A DNA stretch of 64,000 nt from Diphasiastrum complanatum (GCA_029204225.1 MU831888.1:1-64000); one strand, 5' to 3'. Positions 32,372 to 43,599 are shown, numbered from the stretch's first letter. Notes: generated by a model not told the origin, from the letters alone. A program made the numbers and translations.

Positions 32372-34945
32372 ATGACTTCAATGAGTTCATACTTGTTGCA
32401 ACCAAGTGAGAGATTGTCTACTTCCAATTATTCAATATGGAAGTTGAGGATGGAGTCCATCTTGATACTCCAAGATGTGATGGACATTGTACTTGGGATT
32501 GAGGAGGAGCCTCAAGTCCTTCAAGAAGTACAAAAATACAAGAAGAGAGCTAGGATGGCTCTCCATTGCATTAAGATGAATGTCTCTAATGAGATATTGA
32601 GGGAGATTGGTGATTGTTCTACATCCAAGGAAGCTTGGGATTGTCTCAAGTCCATCTATGAGGCTAAGAATACCTCTAGGCTCCTCACTCTTGGAAATCA
32701 AATATTCCAAAGTAGTCAAAAGAGTGATGAGAGTGCATCTAATTATGTTTTGAGAGTCAAGGATATTCATAGGGAGCTTGCATGTATTGGTGACTCAATC
32801 AATCAAAGTGAGGTAGTCCAAGTCATTCTCAATGGCTTGAGAGATGAATATGACAACCTTGTCCAATCCTATGCTATTAAGGAGGAGCTACCAAGTTTGG
32901 AGGCCCTTCAAAGTGTGCTTATTTCTGAAGAATCAAGACAAGAGTACAAACTCTTGAGGATGGACAAGCTATCACTCAATCATGATGATGGCAAAGTTCT
33001 ATTTGCCAAGGACAAAGAGAGGAGTAAGAAGCAACACCATCACTTCTCTAATGACAAAGCTAAAGACCAAGATGGAGAGGAGGAGGATACCTCTCATGCT
33101 TCTAATTCAAATCTCAAGAAGAAGATGATCCAGTGCTTTTATTGTGGCAAGAAAAGTCATTATGCCACCAATTGCTTCAAGAAGAAGAATCAACTCAATC
33201 AAGCCAACATCATCAATGAGAAAGAAGACTATATTGCAAGTGATGGAGAAGGCTCTCTTATGGCATCAAGCTTCTCCTCTTCCACCTTCAACAAGGATGA
33301 CTCATGGTATATAGATAGTGGAGCATCTTTACATATGTGTGGCTCCAAGAACTTTTTTTCATCTATTATGCCTTATGATGGAGTCAAGAAGACCATATAC
33401 TTTGCAAGTAAGCATGAGTGCAATATTGAAGGAGTAGGGATTATTCCCTTGAAGCTTGCATCTTCTAAATATCTCTTTCTCAACAATGTTCTTTTTGTCC
33501 CAAAGCTTACAAAGAACATCTTAAGTGTTGGCCAACTTCTTGATAGTGGCTTTGATGTCAATTTCAATATTGACAATTGTGTGATTAAGAAGGATGGTGA
33601 GATCCTTGTATATGGATCAAGATTTGAAGGCATCTACAAATTTGATCCAAGTGAGAGTGCAAACTCTCTTGATGTTTCTTATATTTCCAATATTTCAAAG
33701 GAAGAGGATTACACAAGATGCACATATCTTCTCTCTTCAAGTATTATGGTGTATGATTATTCCTTATTATTCAAAGCATATGTTGAGAAGAAATTCTCAT
33801 TGAAGATCAAAGCTTTGAGGAGTATTGGAGCTCTTGAAGGAATAGCACCATATGAGGTTTTATTCAAGATGAAGCCTAAGGTTGATCACCTTAGTGAACT
33901 TGGTAGTGCTTGCTTTGCATATATTCCCTTGGAAACAAGAAGGAAGGATGATCCAAGCTCATGGATCATGATTGGATACTCATCCATCAAGGAGGCCTTT
34001 AGTGTCTTTACACTCACTATTTCAAATGTGATGGTGAATAGAGATGTCATATTGCATGAAGATTCAATCTTGGAAGTGGACGAGATCAAGGCTTCTCAAG
34101 AAGCATCACAAGTTATCCTTTTTGAAGGTATTCAAGTTATGATGGGGCCAATGTGTGAGGAGGAGTTTCTTCTTCATATGATTTCAAGAAGATCTTCAAG
34201 ATGCATGGCCGAGGCTTTATGGCTCGTCTTACATGGCAAAGAGGGGCATATTTCATGTTGTATCTACTACAACACATTCATATATGCTTCTCTTCCTTTG
34301 CTTGAAATGCTATCTTGCTTCATTAAATTTTTTGGATCTCAAAGTTCAAGAAAAGCTATACTAGTTTTGTATGATGCTTATGGTATGGACATGTTTCTTG
34401 TCATTATTGACTTGGATGTGTTTCCAATACTTTTTGAAAGCAAGATATTGTATTGTCAAAAGTATGCTCTTGGTTCTAGTAAGAACAAGATTGAGCTTGG
34501 TACTCACTTTTTTGAAAATCATGTTTTCACATGTTTTGAGGCAAATTGTAAACTCCTCTTGAGATTAAGTGAAGCATCCAAAGTGGACACTTACATTCTT
34601 GAGAGAGTAACTAGCCTAAAAAAGATCAAGATAGTCTTTGATATCAAGATTAGATCCATCATGGATATAGTTCATTGTATGTGGACTAGTCAAGCTAGAA
34701 AGCATAATCTTGATAATCATCATTGTTTCACATCTTATGATCTTGATCTCCATGATCCTTATGAGGCTTGCAAGCCTCATATTTCTCTATTTATGGTGCA
34801 TCCATCATGCAAGTGGAACTTTCAAGGAAAAGATCATCATCAAGCATGGAGGAAGCCCATGATAATAGTGGCATATTGGTGGAGCACTCTTCAAAGGCAT
34901 TGGCAAGAGATCTCTACCAAAGAGATCTTATCATGGATATGGTGA
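32372..34945 (+). CDS. Copia Gag-protease with deleted integrase and RT, 857 codons open
   Basis: Residues 1-250 are the copia Gag (DUF4219/UBN2-like), followed by a CCHC knuckle (CFYCGKKSHYATNC, Cys255-Cys268) and protease WYIDSGASLHMCG (Asp315). The integrase zinc finger and first catalytic Asp are gone: the frame jumps at about 454 to FKAYVEKKFSLKIKALRS, then, where the second Asp and the Glu region should be, straight to APYEVLFKMKPKVDHL. Beyond 600 only short RT-like scraps remain (FFENHVFTCFEA). The frame stays open throughout. Compared with 55352-59230, Gag is about 90% identical while pol is rebuilt by in-frame deletions. Confidence 0.85.
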   Translation: MTSMSSYLLQPSERLSTSNYSIWKLRMESILILQDVMDIVLGIEEEPQVLQEVQKYKKRARMALHCIKMNVSNEILREIGDCSTSKEAWDCLKSIYEAKNTSRLLTLGNQIFQSSQKSDESASNYVLRVKDIHRELACIGDSINQSEVVQVILNGLRDEYDNLVQSYAIKEELPSLEALQSVLISEESRQEYKLLRMDKLSLNHDDGKVLFAKDKERSKKQHHHFSNDKAKDQDGEEEDTSHASNSNLKKKMIQCFYCGKKSHYATNCFKKKNQLNQANIINEKEDYIASDGEGSLMASSFSSSTFNKDDSWYIDSGASLHMCGSKNFFSSIMPYDGVKKTIYFASKHECNIEGVGIIPLKLASSKYLFLNNVLFVPKLTKNILSVGQLLDSGFDVNFNIDNCVIKKDGEILVYGSRFEGIYKFDPSESANSLDVSYISNISKEEDYTRCTYLLSSSIMVYDYSLLFKAYVEKKFSLKIKALRSIGALEGIAPYEVLFKMKPKVDHLSELGSACFAYIPLETRRKDDPSSWIMIGYSSIKEAFSVFTLTISNVMVNRDVILHEDSILEVDEIKASQEASQVILFEGIQVMMGPMCEEEFLLHMISRRSSRCMAEALWLVLHGKEGHISCCIYYNTFIYASLPLLEMLSCFIKFFGSQSSRKAILVLYDAYGMDMFLVIIDLDVFPILFESKILYCQKYALGSSKNKIELGTHFFENHVFTCFEANCKLLLRLSEASKVDTYILERVTSLKKIKIVFDIKIRSIMDIVHCMWTSQARKHNLDNHHCFTSYDLDLHDPYEACKPHISLFMVHPSCKWNFQGKDHHQAWRKPMIIVAYWWSTLQRHWQEISTKEILSWIW

Positions 34946-35068
34946 GGGTGCTGTTATGATGGATCCCTTGGCTGATCTTCACTTCTTATGCATACCAAAG
35001 GATCCACTCAAAAAGATTTACAAATTTCTCAAATGATCTAGTACCTTTCCAAGCTATTTTTTGAGGAG

Positions 35069-35888
35069 TGTGAGAAATTGGCAAAAATCTAGCTTGGTAT
35101 TTTTTATGATAGAAGTTTGTAAGTGAATCTCACATGTGTGGAGGATGTTCCCACGTGTGGAGAATTGTAAAGTAAATCAAAATGTTTGATATAGGGGTCT
35201 CATAGAATTTCATAGTCAAGCATTTAGGTGTAGGATGTTGATAGGGTCAAATTTGGCATAGATGGCAAATTATCCATTTCCACTTGTAATGCCAATATTG
35301 AGCCAAAATAGAGCCAAACTTGTGCCAATTAGAGTGTAGACAAGTGTCATGCTTTTGTTTGATGAAGCTTAAGAGGTCCAATAGGATTTAGAGGTGGAAC
35401 CTTGAGAGGTCCAATAGAAAATTGAGGTGTGCTTGAATATAGTCCAATAGAATTTAGAGGTGCATGGATCAATGGTCCAATAGGATTAAGAGGTGGCAAA
35501 GTGTGATCCAATCATAGTTAAGCATAGTGGTAGCTCATGAATCTATTAGTATCATTGTACTCCTCCTTTTGGATCTAATTGATTTTGAGATTGAGTGGAT
35601 TTTGAGTGTCATTGAATTTCTAGCTTTCTCTCTCTACCCGAGAGCTCATGATAGTTTTTCTCTCTCTACCCAAGGAGAGCAGCTTGTTTTTACTTAGAAT
35701 ACTTTTGGAACACTTCCCACACGTGTGAGTGAGAGTTGGAAGTGATTGAATGCATGTAGTAGTGTGTTTTTGCCATAGAATCAAAGATAGATCTTGAATC
35801 TCAATCTAGTCTTGATCTTGGTGCATCTACACACCTTAGGAGATCACAAGTACATGTAGTGGACAATCCACACGTGTGAAATTCAACA
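35069..35888 (+). repeat. 3' LTR of the young copia element
   Basis: 820 bp, same ends as the 5' LTR, preceded by TTTTTTGAGGAG (purine tract) and followed by ATAGG. Differences from the 5' LTR are mostly C/T or G/A changes. Confidence 0.92.
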
Positions 35889-36030
35889 ATAGGATTCTTA
35901 AAGATCTTCACTTGGCGATCATTATAGCAATGCTTCCATGTTCTATCTGAGTATCTAATTGATTTGTCTGGTTGTCTGCTCATCGCTTACGCCACCATTG
36001 CACATTAGAAGCTCTAAAATTATTATGTTC
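35889..36030 (+). repeat. Chromovirus LTR of element B, middle part
   Basis: Continuation of 30810 after the copia insertion. Inverted homologue of 8750-8610. Ends at about 36030, where the gypsy-LTR/hAT segment begins. Confidence 0.7.
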
Positions 36031-37287
36031 TGTCAAAAGCCTTCCAGCTGGTCTATTTGATGCCTCGCCATCCCAAATTTTGAATGACGTTTTGTGGTCC
36101 AACCAATTTTACACATTTAGTCCAAATTGCACAAAGCCTTTCTGCACTTTTTTGCCTTTTGAATTATCACAAAGTATGTCTTACCCCATGAATAACCAAG
36201 AACACCCTAAATAGAGCAACTCCTACTGTCACTCCAACCATCATCAATCAAAGAGATGCCCTTAGAAAGGATGAGTAACCATCAACTTATGGCCGTGAAA
36301 GTTTGAATAAACCAGGGTTTAGGAAAATGTATGTCAGGAGGCTTCGACACCTATAGACATGTTCAATGTGGCTCATACATGGAACAAACCCTTTCCCTAG
36401 TCTCACATGTCTATTAGGATCCCACCAGCTCAATTTTTAACAAAATCGACATTCCTTGCAATTATACAACCTCATTAGGTACTCTTCTAGAGGAAAAATT
36501 TAGACAATGTCCAAACCTAAATTGAACACTATACATATTGACGTCTATTGCTCTATCATTCGAGTTGTCCACTTCTTGTAGGGGTCTATAGATAAGTGGA
36601 TCATACCTACAAACATAAATAGAATTGTTGTGATATATTTCTGTTAGGCCTAAGTTATCACAAGAATTAAAGTAATGACTTAGTTATAATATGAGGATTG
36701 TCCTGACAAGCTGGTCCAACTTGGTTGATCGATTGTTGTTTCCTGGACTATATTCTAAATATCCAAATAGGAACAACATCAAGAAAATGTCGAGCCATCC
36801 TTGTGTTCATAGCATCCAAACAACGTCGACAAGATCAGAAGATGTCGTAAATAGATCCACTGACTTCAATACGACAAAATCAAGCAACTATAACTCGGCT
36901 ATCATGACATGAATTGAAGATATTTCTCATGATCGTAATATGTCAAAATCAAGTAGCTACAACTTGGATATCTTGACAAGAATCGAAGATATTTCTCATG
37001 ACCAATCAACTGAACATCGCTATTATAGAACCCAGAACTAACCATCACAACAATATGTAGATACAAGGAAATAATACTGCTCAATTGCATTCTATATTCC
37101 AGTGCAAAACACCTAGAGTTATAGATTGACTAGAAAACATAGTCAACATTGCCAAACACCTAAAATTACAGACTGAACAACAAACAGAGTCAACATTGTC
37201 ACTGGTGAGAGGTCTTAGGCAAGAAAATTCATCTTGCTGCCTGTAGTACAATATAGAATCTGGATTACTGAACATTTAAAATGTTGC
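36031..37287 (-). repeat. Inverted duplicate of gypsy LTR plus 5' hAT segment
   Basis: 36031-36720 matches the reverse complement of 22691-22000 (hAT DUF659 part). 36720-37150 matches 21860-21480 (end of the Y LTR). 37110-37285 also matches 3264-3436 (X LTR). The hAT part stops inside the transposase (LAGRLLT), so this is not a clean transposon. About 100 bp present in Y at 21865-21960 is absent here. It interrupts the chromovirus LTR of element B. Confidence 0.75.
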
Positions 37288-37620
37288 GTTCGCCTACTAA
37301 GTCACCAGTAGTGCACACACCGAGAAAATTGAACAGACTGATCATCCAATTTCTCCGACAAGGAGCACTTGCATGATTTTTGAGTGCTATAATGCAAGAA
37401 TAGGAGATCAATAGCTTAATATAGGTTGCATGGGGATCTTAAGGGGGATATTCTCTCCTCTTGGAGAAAATACATACCATGGAAACTCGCCCATCTCCCT
37501 ATTGGAATTTCAGATTCTTGAGCCAGTTTCCTCTCCTCTCTTAAATTCATTCACTGTGGCTTGGGGGTGAAGTGGTTAGGGTATTGAATATCTTCTTCAT
37601 GTTGGTTGGGTGGTTTATGT
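37288..37620 (+). repeat. Chromovirus LTR of element B, last part
   Basis: Starts GCCTACTAAGTCACCAGTAGTG and follows the reverse complement of 8600-8290. It stops about 80 bp short of the LTR end seen in A and joins the right inverted-repeat arm. Confidence 0.65.
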
Positions 37621-37757
37621 ACTTTAACCCAAGCAAATTGGTAGTGTATAAATTGTTAACAAAAATAATATTTATAGCAGAAGATTAATGCATGCTATGA
37701 ATTCATGCATTCCAAACTAAGCAAGAACGAGTAATCTTCAGACACCAAAGCAAAAAG
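37621..37757 (-). repeat. Inverted repeat, right arm
   Basis: Reverse complement of 27727-27862, about 90% identical. Confidence 0.7.
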
Positions 37758-37915
37758 AACGCATAGCATTTCTCATCCATGTTTTGTACCTAAAGTGGAT
37801 TCATTTTATGGCTTGAATTGAGACTTGGTGCTCAGCAGTACAGTGTGGCTGACATCATGCAACTGACAAATGTCACCAGTCAAGTTGTTGAGCACCAAGA
37901 ATCCCTTCCTCACTT

Positions 37916-38500
37916 CTAGCCATTTTCTATTTTGATTTCTTTGACTCCTAATCCATCTTTAAGGTAGTTAGATCTATGTCTTGGCAATGCTTTGGTCATT
38001 GCATCTGCTATCATTTCATCAGTAGAGCAATAGCTCAAAATCATTCTGTTACTCTATACCAAATCCTTAACAAAATGGTATTGAATATCTATATATTTAC
38101 TCTTTCTATGAAAAACTCCAATTTTTGCAGATGAAAATACCCATTCCATGCACGAATAGACTATCTGTGCGAATCAAATGTGAACTAGCCTTAAAGATCT
38201 TTTATGGTTTATTTGAAATCCCAATTTTGGTTTCCCACTAAAGAAACTTTCTTTTTATATGAATTATAATACCCATGTATGTTGGAAAGACATTCTTGGA
38301 AATCAGAGAAAAATCATAAGTCATGTAGGCATTTACAACATCTAATTTCAGAGAGTTCAAAGCAAGAAATTGAGGTAAAAAATGTCTAGAACTTGCAAGT
38401 TGAGGAGAAACAAATACTAGTCAAGACAAAATCTGCAACAATGGCATAAAACATTAAGAAGGTAAAGGGATGAGGAATGGATTGTGGGCCAAAATTGAGA
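37916..38500 (-). pseudogene. Ty1/copia RNase H C-terminus (copy C)
   Basis: The minus strand reads FHRKSKYIDIQYHFVKDLV, a stop, then YCSTDEMIADAMTKALPRHR and ends KIENG with TAG at 37916. This is the canonical end of a copia polyprotein. The 5' part (38080-38500) is the block shared with A and B. In C it continues into copia sequence, whereas in A and B it switches to chromovirus, so C preserves the parental arrangement. Confidence 0.75.
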
Positions 38501-38567
38501 GCCACGTCTATTTAGCCCACTATCACTAACAAACATATCACTGATGTTGATGAGTTGTTTACTTGTT

Positions 38568-39082
38568 CTACATTTGTTTGTCTGGAACATGCTCCCTAAT
38601 CGATTGTTGCTTGGTGTTACTCTTGATTGCCTGCTTCAACTCACCAAAAATTGTCTTATACCAGTTGTAAGGTTCTAGCGGGCCAAATCCTAATTTGTAG
38701 TTGGAGTCTATAATGAGGTGCAGGATTTGTGAAGAAATGTGTTCCTTCTTGAGGTTTCCAACCATCAGAGGGAGTTGTTCAGAAGCTGGGCTGCGACGTG
38801 GATGATGGGATCTCAGATGGATTCTAGGAGATACCCGTCATGAGTCTAAAAAAACTCAATGGTTGTGTCTATGAACGGCGTGATCACGTTCTTTGTGTGC
38901 TTGTGGTTTGGCGATGGCTCAGTGCCAGATGTGATACCTATGGCTGCAAGGGCAGCTTCAGTAACACGCTTGTGTGTGGCAGTCTGGAAAGTGATGTAAA
39001 ACTTAGAATTGGAATTGGTCCAAGTGCTAAAGGTAAAACAGTATGTGCAAAAAATGAGCCAAAAAGTAGTTTTCCAAGTCAT
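38568..39082 (-). CDS. Unrecognised minus-strand coding remnants
   Basis: Two frames: 39082-38846 contains ITFQTATHKRVTEAALAAIG and HKHTKNVITPFIDTTIEFF; 38765-38568 contains LGFGPLEPYNWYKTIFGELK and ends HVPDKQM. Composition looks protein-like rather than random, and neither frame matches a retroelement domain I know. They may be exons of a broken host gene. No function proposed. Confidence 0.3.
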
Positions 39083-39099
39083 TTTCCATAAAGATCTGA

Positions 39100-40650
39100 T
39101 TCTTGAAAATACTTTCCTTCAATTTTTCCTGACCTAATGACATTTCTGACCAGACAACCAAATAATTAATTAGTTTTAAGACAACTTTAGTAGTGAATCT
39201 ACAATTGCACACATACGATAGTATCAAGGCTAAGGAGTTGTTTGATCAGAGTTACGATCACTGGCACATCTAACAAGTCGAGGCTTACCAACTGTTAGAA
39301 ATAGAAGAACTTAGCAAGCACAAAGAGCAGGAAAAACTTGAAGACTCAAACTCTCTCTGTTATCTCCTGAAAAACTCGACAATTGTATTGAAGCGTATGT
39401 GAAGTATATAGGGAGCTAGTGCGAAAGTGCACAACTCTTTAGCAACCGATATGTCACTTCTTATTTAATTTGATTAATTAATTCTATCCAATAGGAAAAT
39501 TACAAGTGTTCAATTCCTAGGTGGCATCCTTGTCATCCATGCAACTTTACTCCAATGAGAAGCAAACACGTGGAAGATTGCAACGTTTGCATGGAGCACA
39601 ATAAATGAATCTTCTGGAGTGTAGTCCTCTTAGGGCTAGCCTTCTTATTAAGGTTCGTGTCGTTTCATAATTGCCCTTCGGGTTATAGTCCTTCCTTTAG
39701 TTTCATTTATTAAGGCATCTTTACCTTCGATATATCATTGAATAACTTGTCATTGTCACGACCATTAGATAATTCTTCATTAGAGAAAGTTAGATCATGA
39801 AGAGGGTCTTTGAAAAAGATGTTTTCTTTTTTTCTCTTATTTTCGTTGCCATGTGGACCAATTGAAACCTTGAAATTGGAGTTCCACGTAACGTAGAATT
39901 TCCAAATATAAATATAATAAAAAATTTGAGAATATATTGTTGTTTCGTCGGGCAACATGTGGAAATGCTATTGGTTGATGAGGCCTGCCCTTCCAGCTCA
40001 TCACTGCCCGAAGAGACCCAAAAATATTGAAAATGAATATGACAGATGGTTGAGATGAGAAAATCGATGTACCATTAATGTACCAAATAATGGTTAACAG
40101 GGCTAACCAAAGTTAATTCCTGGCGCCAAATAGATTAGTGTTTCGAATTTACACCAACACATTTTCTCATATTCATGGCTTTTCGTCTATGCAAATTTTC
40201 AGATTTATAGTTCATTGTTTTAGACTTTTGCATGCACATTACGAATGGCGCCATCAAGGAAGTCGTGCTCCTCAATTGACTCTCTGCTTCTATTCAATGA
40301 GACATCTGATAATGGATTATGGGTGCCAAGAAAATATTCAAAAAACTCTTGGGTTTTGATGCATCCATCATCAAAAGGAGCATTTCCTAAAAGCAAAAGG
40401 TCAAAACTATCATTTTGATCTTATTGAAAAGCTAGAAATTTGGATTTCAAAACATCATTAGGAGGAAACTCTATTTCTAAAATTCTAGTCCAACATGTAT
40501 ATATGCATTTGGAGATAAGTGCAAGGATTCAACCGTCAGGATCACAAAAAAAACAACTGTGAGTATTGATATTTTTTATACTTTGATATTTGTTATTTGA
40601 TAGTAAACTTGCCAATCTGATCATTTTTCTCTTGCAGATTTATATCCATC
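39100..40650. other. Stretch without a recognised gene
   Basis: AT-rich. Short frames (39710-39958 minus, 40138-40359 plus) show no domain. A pyrimidine tract ending CTCTTGCAG at about 40638 looks like a splice acceptor for the block that follows. Confidence 0.4.
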
Positions 40651-41620
40651 CAACATAAATGAATGCGAGCCGAGTGGATCTTTATCAGGTGTGTTAGATT
40701 TTATTCACACTGATATTGGACAGCTGCAATATCGAGGTAGAACTGCAAAAGATCTAGCTGATAGTGGGACCTTTTTTTATAAATCAATGTACATTCCTGA
40801 TACAAAAGAAAATTTTGAACAAATAGTACCAATTCCATTACCTAGTTTTGAAAGTGATGCATGGATTGCACCAAATGCTACAATTTCAGAATCATTTTGT
40901 TGCAAGATATATAATGATGTAAATGAGCACGAGATAAAAAATAGTCAGATTGAGTTGGTTTATTTCCTTGAATATTTTTGTTGATTTCTTTTCAAGTGTC
41001 AATGTACACAAAAGTCCAACGATGTTTGTATGCAAAAATTTATCAGATAGTTTATTACCTGAACTTATGGATGAAGGTTGGGACGAACAATCAGATGGAG
41101 AAGTAGAATGCAGAATTAAAATGTCTTCCATGTGCTTCCGTTATCAAATTGAAAAACAAATGTTGAGCTTATGCTTCCATTATCAAAGACGAAAAAAAAA
41201 TAAAGGTAAATGGGTGCCACTCGATCAAGACTTGGAAGCCAGTGGACATTCAAAATGAAAAAATATTGATATTATATACAATGATGTCGTTTTGACATGG
41301 ATTGAGGTGGAAGAAGATTGGAGTCTAAACTACATCAGGTGGGAACTATTGCTCCTACAAGGTGATGTACTTTCAGACTTCAGATTCATTTTCAATGATA
41401 AACTCGTAAGTAACTATAAACACTCGATCTTTTATGAATAGTTTCAATTAAAGCTTTCTAATTCAAACTCTGTACTAATTCTAACTAACTTTGTATTAGT
41501 TTTATGTAGGTACGTAAAAGACATGAGATCGAGATCAAATGCAGAGATATTGGCGAAACAATCCAACTTATGAAAGAACATTGAGATTCACTATCAGCAA
41601 ATACATGCCAATGTCTTTTT
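40639..41620 (+). pseudogene. Unrecognised intron-bearing coding block 1 (plus strand)
   Basis: After the acceptor-like CTTGCAG, the frame reads DLYPSNINECEPSGSLSGVL, then YRGRTAKDLADSGTFFYKSM and PLPSFESDAWIAPNATISES (to 40984). A shifted frame (40950-41258) gives KNLSDSLLPELMDEGWDEQS and WVPLDQDLEASGHSK. After a stop, DVVLTWIEVEEDWSLNYIRW runs to a GTAAGT donor at 41406, and KRHEIEIKCRDIGETIQLMK follows an acceptor at about 41510. Splice-like joins plus frame damage suggest a decayed gene. No family recognised. Confidence 0.4.
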
Positions 41621-41805
41621 ATCATTATAGAAAAATTGCATTCCATTATTAGACTATGGACACAAGCTGATTGTAAGAATCTATTGTGATATCAATAAAA
41701 AAAACCCATAAATGGGTTGTTTACATGTAAAATGATTGTATCTTTTTTTTTATGTATCTCTATCTATAAATAGATCTCTATTCAGTCAATTTTTCTATAT
41801 TTTCT

Positions 41806-43599
41806 TTATTAGTATTAGGAACTGATAAGGGAATAGCTCCTTCTATAATCGCGTGTTCCTCTTTTTCAGGAAGGGCCTCAATGCCTTTTAAGACAAGAGG
41901 ACTCTTTGCTATAATATTGCCTTCCACTGTATTAGGAAGGACTTTTATTCCTTTTTGATCATATAATATAAGATCTGCATCCTGAGCAACCTGAAAGGCT
42001 GTTAAAGTAGGAGCAACTTGCTGTTGACGCTTACACCGTTTTGGGCATAGGTTCTGATCAACTCTTGCCGAAATCTATATACATCGTTAGGAGTATACGG
42101 CTCAAGAGTGAACTGTCATCACAAAACACGAGAATCAGCAAATTACAAACAATGATAGTAAAAGAATATGAATCAAATGAAAGGAACTACAAATGAACAG
42201 AATATTACCTTTTCAATATCTACATCCACTTGTAAATTATACCACTCAAAAAATAGCTTCGTATTGTACAGGACGAACCATGTACAAGTAAAAGTATCGT
42301 TTTGTTGTACACATTGCATATATAGAACAAAAATTAGTAATATTATGATAGAAATTTTATTTATGCTATGACGATGGATTTGAACTAAAAAAATAATACA
42401 TGCATATTAGAGATAAATTGAATATATCTTAAGTGATCTAATGGTTATCTCTCCAATTGAAGTTGTCGTTGTCGGTATTTCCCAAATGGCATCATGAAAT
42501 AGAGAATCAAATTCTCTATGTATATTTGCAGCTGAGTTTAATTTTACAAATAGAAAATTTGATTCCCCCTCCTTATTTATCTTTACAGAAAGAATGTTCA
42601 GGCTCCAATGCCAACTGCAACAACCAAAATGCAAATATCGATAAATCCATACTTATGAAAGCAATCCTTACTTATTAAAGCAATGAAGCATGCAACAATC
42701 CAGATTAAAACAAGAAAAACAAAAGAGCAATCCTTACTTATTTTCATATGGAATCAAATAGAATTTTGCCACAGGACTGCATTTGATAAAATATACAGTC
42801 TTCTCAAAATTGGCAACTTTTGCCTTTATCGCTCCATGAAAAATGGACTAACAACAAAAACTATACCATGAGAATTGGAACTAATACTATTCTACAAAAA
42901 AGATACTTCGGCTTCTACTATTACATCTGAAATTTCTGAGGTTTTATCTTTCAGCTCGGCACAAAATTTGGGACCTAATTTAAAGCTTGTATGTGAATCT
43001 GGAAGAAAAAAATCAAAAAAATTATCGAGAAGATCAATTTTATTAGCTAGGTAGGCCTTGTATTGGTTACAATGGTCAGAATCAAAATAAACTTGGGCAG
43101 AATCTTATGGAATTCTTACAAAAAGATTATGTACAGAAGCATAAAAAGAAGTCGAAACAATATTTATAGATTTCTCTATTATTTTGTCGAGCTCCTCTTG
43201 GGTAATCAACTCTTTTAGTGAAGAAACCTGTTGAGGAGCTGGACGAATAATAGGAGGAGAAAGGAGTGAAGATTCTCAATCTGAATGAGATTCTCCAGCA
43301 TCTGACTCAAAGCTCAAGATGATCCGGGGTCTCTTGGTCGGGATAACTCTAGGAGGAAGGGAAGCAACTGGCCTTCGAGATCCAGCCTTCTTGGGGACAG
43401 TCTGCTTCCTCTTCCTCCTAGAGGGAGTCCGCAAGTTGGTTCTATCCAGAGGCAGGTCTCTGGAGGTGCTGGCATTATCAACATACAGACTAGAAAAACG
43501 GTCCCGAAGCCTTCTGAGAATGACGCGATCTTTTGGCATGATGGTGACATGCTTACCATGCACTGCCACAAGACAAGTATCCTCAAAAAACTGGGACAA
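41806..43599 (-). pseudogene. Intron-bearing block 2 with histone H3-like C-terminal segment (minus strand)
   Basis: After an acceptor-like TTTTTTGTCCCAG the minus strand encodes FFEDTCLVAVHGKHVTIMPK then DRVILRRLRD, matching the loop 2/alpha-3 end of histone H3. A long basic then Pro-rich tail follows (RRKRKQTVPKK, TKRPRIILSFESD) to a TGA at 43276. The same frame then stays open with one TAA to about 42890. Further exon-like blocks: one ending VAKFYLIPYEN (donor GTAAGG at 42737), another 42614-42412 (KLNSAANIHREFDSLFHDAI) after a TTGTTGCAG acceptor, and a last block ending KENIEKLTE with TAG at 41806. The H3 N-terminal tail, alpha-1 and alpha-2 were not found. Probably a pseudogene of an unusual H3-fold protein. 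Confidence 0.45.

Larger units (their letters stand above)
30811..35888 (+). mobile_element. Complete Ty1/copia-type element with eroded pol (young insertion)
   Basis: Two LTRs of 820 bp each, TG...CA ends, a 5-bp target duplication ATAGG (30806-30810 and 35889-35893), a primer site directly after the first LTR, and a purine tract before the second. By eye the LTRs differ at about 9 of 820 positions, so insertion is recent. The internal region (3.4 kb) encodes an intact gag and protease, but only scraps of integrase and RT. It therefore probably moved using enzymes supplied in trans by a relative such as the element at 54666-61220. Confidence 0.93.

Noticed and set aside
36031-37287. Clean hAT transposon insertion in the chromovirus LTR
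   Set aside because: One end lies inside the transposase frame and the other in a gypsy LTR; no terminal inverted repeats or 8-bp duplication.
40691-40984. Possible gamma carbonic anhydrase-like segment (WIAPNATI)
   Set aside because: Only a short APNA resemblance; no hexapeptide repeats or metal-binding histidines follow.
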